DNA from: a bacterium
GTDB taxonomy: Bacteria > UBP13 > UBA5359
Direction: 5' to 3'
Length of the DNA stretch: 6,589 bases
NCBI GenBank assembly: GCA_028699365.1
Contig: JAQVUQ010000159.1
Location: 1 to 6,589 of the forward strand
Of the stretch, positions 4,633 to 6,589 are shown piece after piece. The position numbers were made by a program, and so were the translations under genes. Under the pieces are notes generated by a model. The model was not told the DNA's origin, ran no database searches, and saw only the letters and a program-made list of their open reading frames with translations. Each line of letters starts with the position of its first letter. Within the stretch, counting starts at the first letter, position 1.

Positions 4633-6589
4633 TCTCCAGGCCGCTGAGTATTTCCAGGAGTCGCCTTTTGCGGGCGTTATCCCGGCGCAAAGCAGCCAGA
4701 TAAACCTGCCATTCATTCTCCCGGCCCTGATCGTCGAGGACCCGGCGCACTTTACGAAGATAGCCGGCGGCTGTTTCATAGGCACCTACTTTTGTCTGAG
4801 CAATCAGCTCTTCCGCCAGTTTTTTCCAGATGGCCACGGCGCGTTCCGGTGCCGCGCCGGCTACAGCCTGAGCCACCTTATCATCCATGTTGTCATAACC
4901 CCAATAAGTAAAGCGTGGCTGACGCTGATCATACCAGCGCAGCACCTCGTCAGGCTGCTTCTCGGCAATAGCGATTTCAATCAGCACATCGGCAGCCGGA
5001 TAATCGGTTGTCCGCTGCTTCTTAGGACCTTCCTTTATACCGGTCCCGGGCAGGGGCCATTCAGGTGCAGCCATGTCCGGCATGGCGCCGGTTTCCAGGT
5101 AGCGCAAGACAACCGGTCTGACCGTTTGCCAGACCCCGGCGCTCTCTGAGGCCTGCTTTAGTTCCAGATAACTTCTCAGGCCGGGGCTGTCGAAAAAGTC
5201 TTCGGCCAGGAAGGCTGCCGCACTAAGATAATCGCCTGCTTCTTCGCGCAACTCCCTCAAGGCGGTACGCAATCCGGCGGCTATGCCGGGGCTGTCTTTC
5301 CCAGTGGCCTCGATGCCTTTATGTATCCACTGTTCGGCCTCATCCCGCAAGCCTGCCTGCCTCAATTGTTTGACCAGACGGTCATAGCTCCCCGTTATCC
5401 GGGCTTCCTGGCGGCAGAGTTGCAACACATCTTCCTGCCGGCCGGCCTTCTCCAGTGCCTTGATCAGCCAATCGCTCAGGCGGTCGCGGCTATAATCCCG
5501 GATAAAGCCGTTCTCATCCGCCGGCTGCAGGTTATTCAGATTTTCCCATAGTTTGTCGGCTGCCAGACTCCACTCTGAACGGCTCAGTTCCTGTTCCAGT
5601 ACTATGTCTGCATCCCGGCAAAGGTCATAGTTATCGCGCAGCACCAGTTCCAATGTTTGCAATATCTGCTCGGCCGGGGCCAGAGATGAAGCTGGGAACG
5701 CCCTGAAAACTACCCTGAGGCAGGAAGCTATCTCCTCTCCCAACTCCCCGTCATCCTGGCTGCTTTCCACCTGGTTTATGCCTCTCTCCATCAGTAGCCC
5801 GCCGAGGGTAATTACTGCGTCGGCATGCCCGCCGTCAAGAATTACTTCCAGGCGATCGCGCACCGGCGAATAATCAGGAATATATCCCTCGTCGTTCCAG
5901 TGATTACTCCAGGCTGGCTCACTGCTGAGTCTTATTATGTCACGCCTGACGGCATCCACCATCCCTTGCACCTCACCCGTGGCGAGACTCCGCCGGTCCT
6001 TCAGAAACCGCTCTACTCCGCTATGACTCTCCGCCAATTCCTGTATCAGGACTATGAGTTCCTCTTTAGTGTGCTGATTCAGGAAAGCCCGCAGAGTGAC
6101 GCTGCCCTTGCCGGATGGCCTTACATCATTCTTACCTTCGGCAGCCGGGACTTCATCGTCTTCTTCGGCATCATCTTCTTCGTTCCATTCGTCGCCCCAT
6201 TCGTCCTCGTCATCGTCCGTTTCCGTATCGCCATCAGTACCGGCAAGCATAGCCATGCGGTTGTCGTCATCCGAAACTACCGGTATCTCAATGCTCTGCT
6301 TCAGGAATTCGAGGTATTTGAGGACTACTGCTACGGCGTGTTTGCAGGTGCCCCAGTAAGGGCAAGTACACTCGGAAGTTAACTTGGAACCGTCATAGGT
6401 AACCCGGGTTGCATACAGGCTGCCGCCCTGCACCAGGGCTACCGGATCACCGTCCTCCGTACAGGCCAGATCCTGAACCCGCCTTACATAATTGCTACCC
6501 CGGGAGACAACGGCCGATCCGGCCCACTCCGTCAGGTCGTTGCGGGTCAGCTTTTTGTAAAGATCGGTTTTTTCTCTGTTGTTGCTCAT
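4607..6589 (-). CDS. SWIM zinc-finger protein with helical-repeat tail
   Basis: The 660-residue product begins at an ATG that is the last codon of the window, so its promoter and ribosome binding site are not visible. A longer N-terminus cannot be excluded, but LTEWAGSAVVSRGSNYVRR looks like a normal family start. Residues about 20-95 form a SWIM module with the CxCxnCxH signature C74-C76-C82-H84 (ECTCPYWGTCKHAVAVVL). SWIM fingers bind zinc and are thought to mediate DNA or protein contacts, often beside SNF2-type helicases. Next is a highly acidic linker (about 106-147), then about 490 residues of helical repeats, TPR-like in texture (LxxALxELREEAGDY and similar), probably a protein-interaction scaffold. 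No ATPase or nuclease motif is present. The stop overlaps the next gene by 26 bases, forming a two-gene unit. Confidence 0.88.
   Translation of the reverse strand: MSNNREKTDLYKKLTRNDLTEWAGSAVVSRGSNYVRRVQDLACTEDGDPVALVQGGSLYATRVTYDGSKLTSECTCPYWGTCKHAVAVVLKYLEFLKQSIEIPVVSDDDNRMAMLAGTDGDTETDDDEDEWGDEWNEEDDAEEDDEVPAAEGKNDVRPSGKGSVTLRAFLNQHTKEELIVLIQELAESHSGVERFLKDRRSLATGEVQGMVDAVRRDIIRLSSEPAWSNHWNDEGYIPDYSPVRDRLEVILDGGHADAVITLGGLLMERGINQVESSQDDGELGEEIASCLRVVFRAFPASSLAPAEQILQTLELVLRDNYDLCRDADIVLEQELSRSEWSLAADKLWENLNNLQPADENGFIRDYSRDRLSDWLIKALEKAGRQEDVLQLCRQEARITGSYDRLVKQLRQAGLRDEAEQWIHKGIEATGKDSPGIAAGLRTALRELREEAGDYLSAAAFLAEDFFDSPGLRSYLELKQASESAGVWQTVRPVVLRYLETGAMPDMAAPEWPLPGTGIKEGPKKQRTTDYPAADVLIEIAIAEKQPDEVLRWYDQRQPRFTYWGYDNMDDKVAQAVAGAAPERAVAIWKKLAEELIAQTKVGAYETAAGYLRKVRRVLDDQGRENEWQVYLAALRRDNARKRRLLEILSGLENVPIIEEM

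Noticed and set aside
4633-4785. Upstream extension of the Cys-rich protein frame
   Set aside because: It overlaps the SWIM gene in another frame, its composition is not protein-like, and the ATG at 4632 explains the family-like start.
5850-5860. GCGATCGC octamer resembling the cyanobacterial HIP1 repeat
   Set aside because: Only a single copy was noticed, inside coding sequence; HIP1 is dense where it is real.
6096-6359. Plus-strand Ser-rich open frame
   Set aside because: It is the complement of the Asp/Glu-rich linker codons of the SWIM protein, with no ribosome binding site.

Overview
The window looks like accessory DNA from an anaerobic-type Firmicute (Clostridia / Peptococcaceae-like). 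This is an inference from base composition near 50% GC, consensus TTGACA/TATAAT promoters, strong GGAGG-type ribosome binding sites, and the kinds of genes present; no marker gene fixes the taxon. Every convincing gene lies on the minus strand. The only plus-strand coding signals are decayed fragments.

Right part (3973-6589): a large SWIM zinc-finger protein with an acidic linker and a long helical-repeat tail starts exactly at the window edge. Its last 26 bases overlap a second gene encoding a small Cys-rich, probably zinc-binding protein. The overlap suggests one translationally coupled unit.

Middle part (2700-3970): a compact vapBC toxin-antitoxin operon (AbrB-type antitoxin, PIN-domain toxin) has a promoter overlapped by a palindromic operator. 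On both sides lie direct copies of a 126-bp segment (2801-2926 and 3735-3860; 116 of 126 bases identical by hand count, no gaps). Each copy carries, on the plus strand, the end of one unidentified gene overlapping the start of another. The toxin-antitoxin module therefore sits between two relics of the same lost gene pair.

Left part (1-2700): two consecutive genes encode cytosolic proteins, each with about seven beta-propeller repeat units of the pattern DGxIYG...HLFxYDP...DLGxP. They share one operon with a near-perfect sigma-A promoter (2668-2695) and a 14-bp palindrome just downstream of it. The second propeller gene ends inside a perfect 52-bp palindrome (11-62), probably a REP/MITE-like element, which supplies its last codons and its stop.

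No rRNA, tRNA, CRISPR array, transposase or complete mobile element is visible. The propeller pair has no function I can name from sequence. The most unusual points are the propeller operon, the palindrome that ends a gene, and the toxin-antitoxin module bracketed by repeated gene relics.
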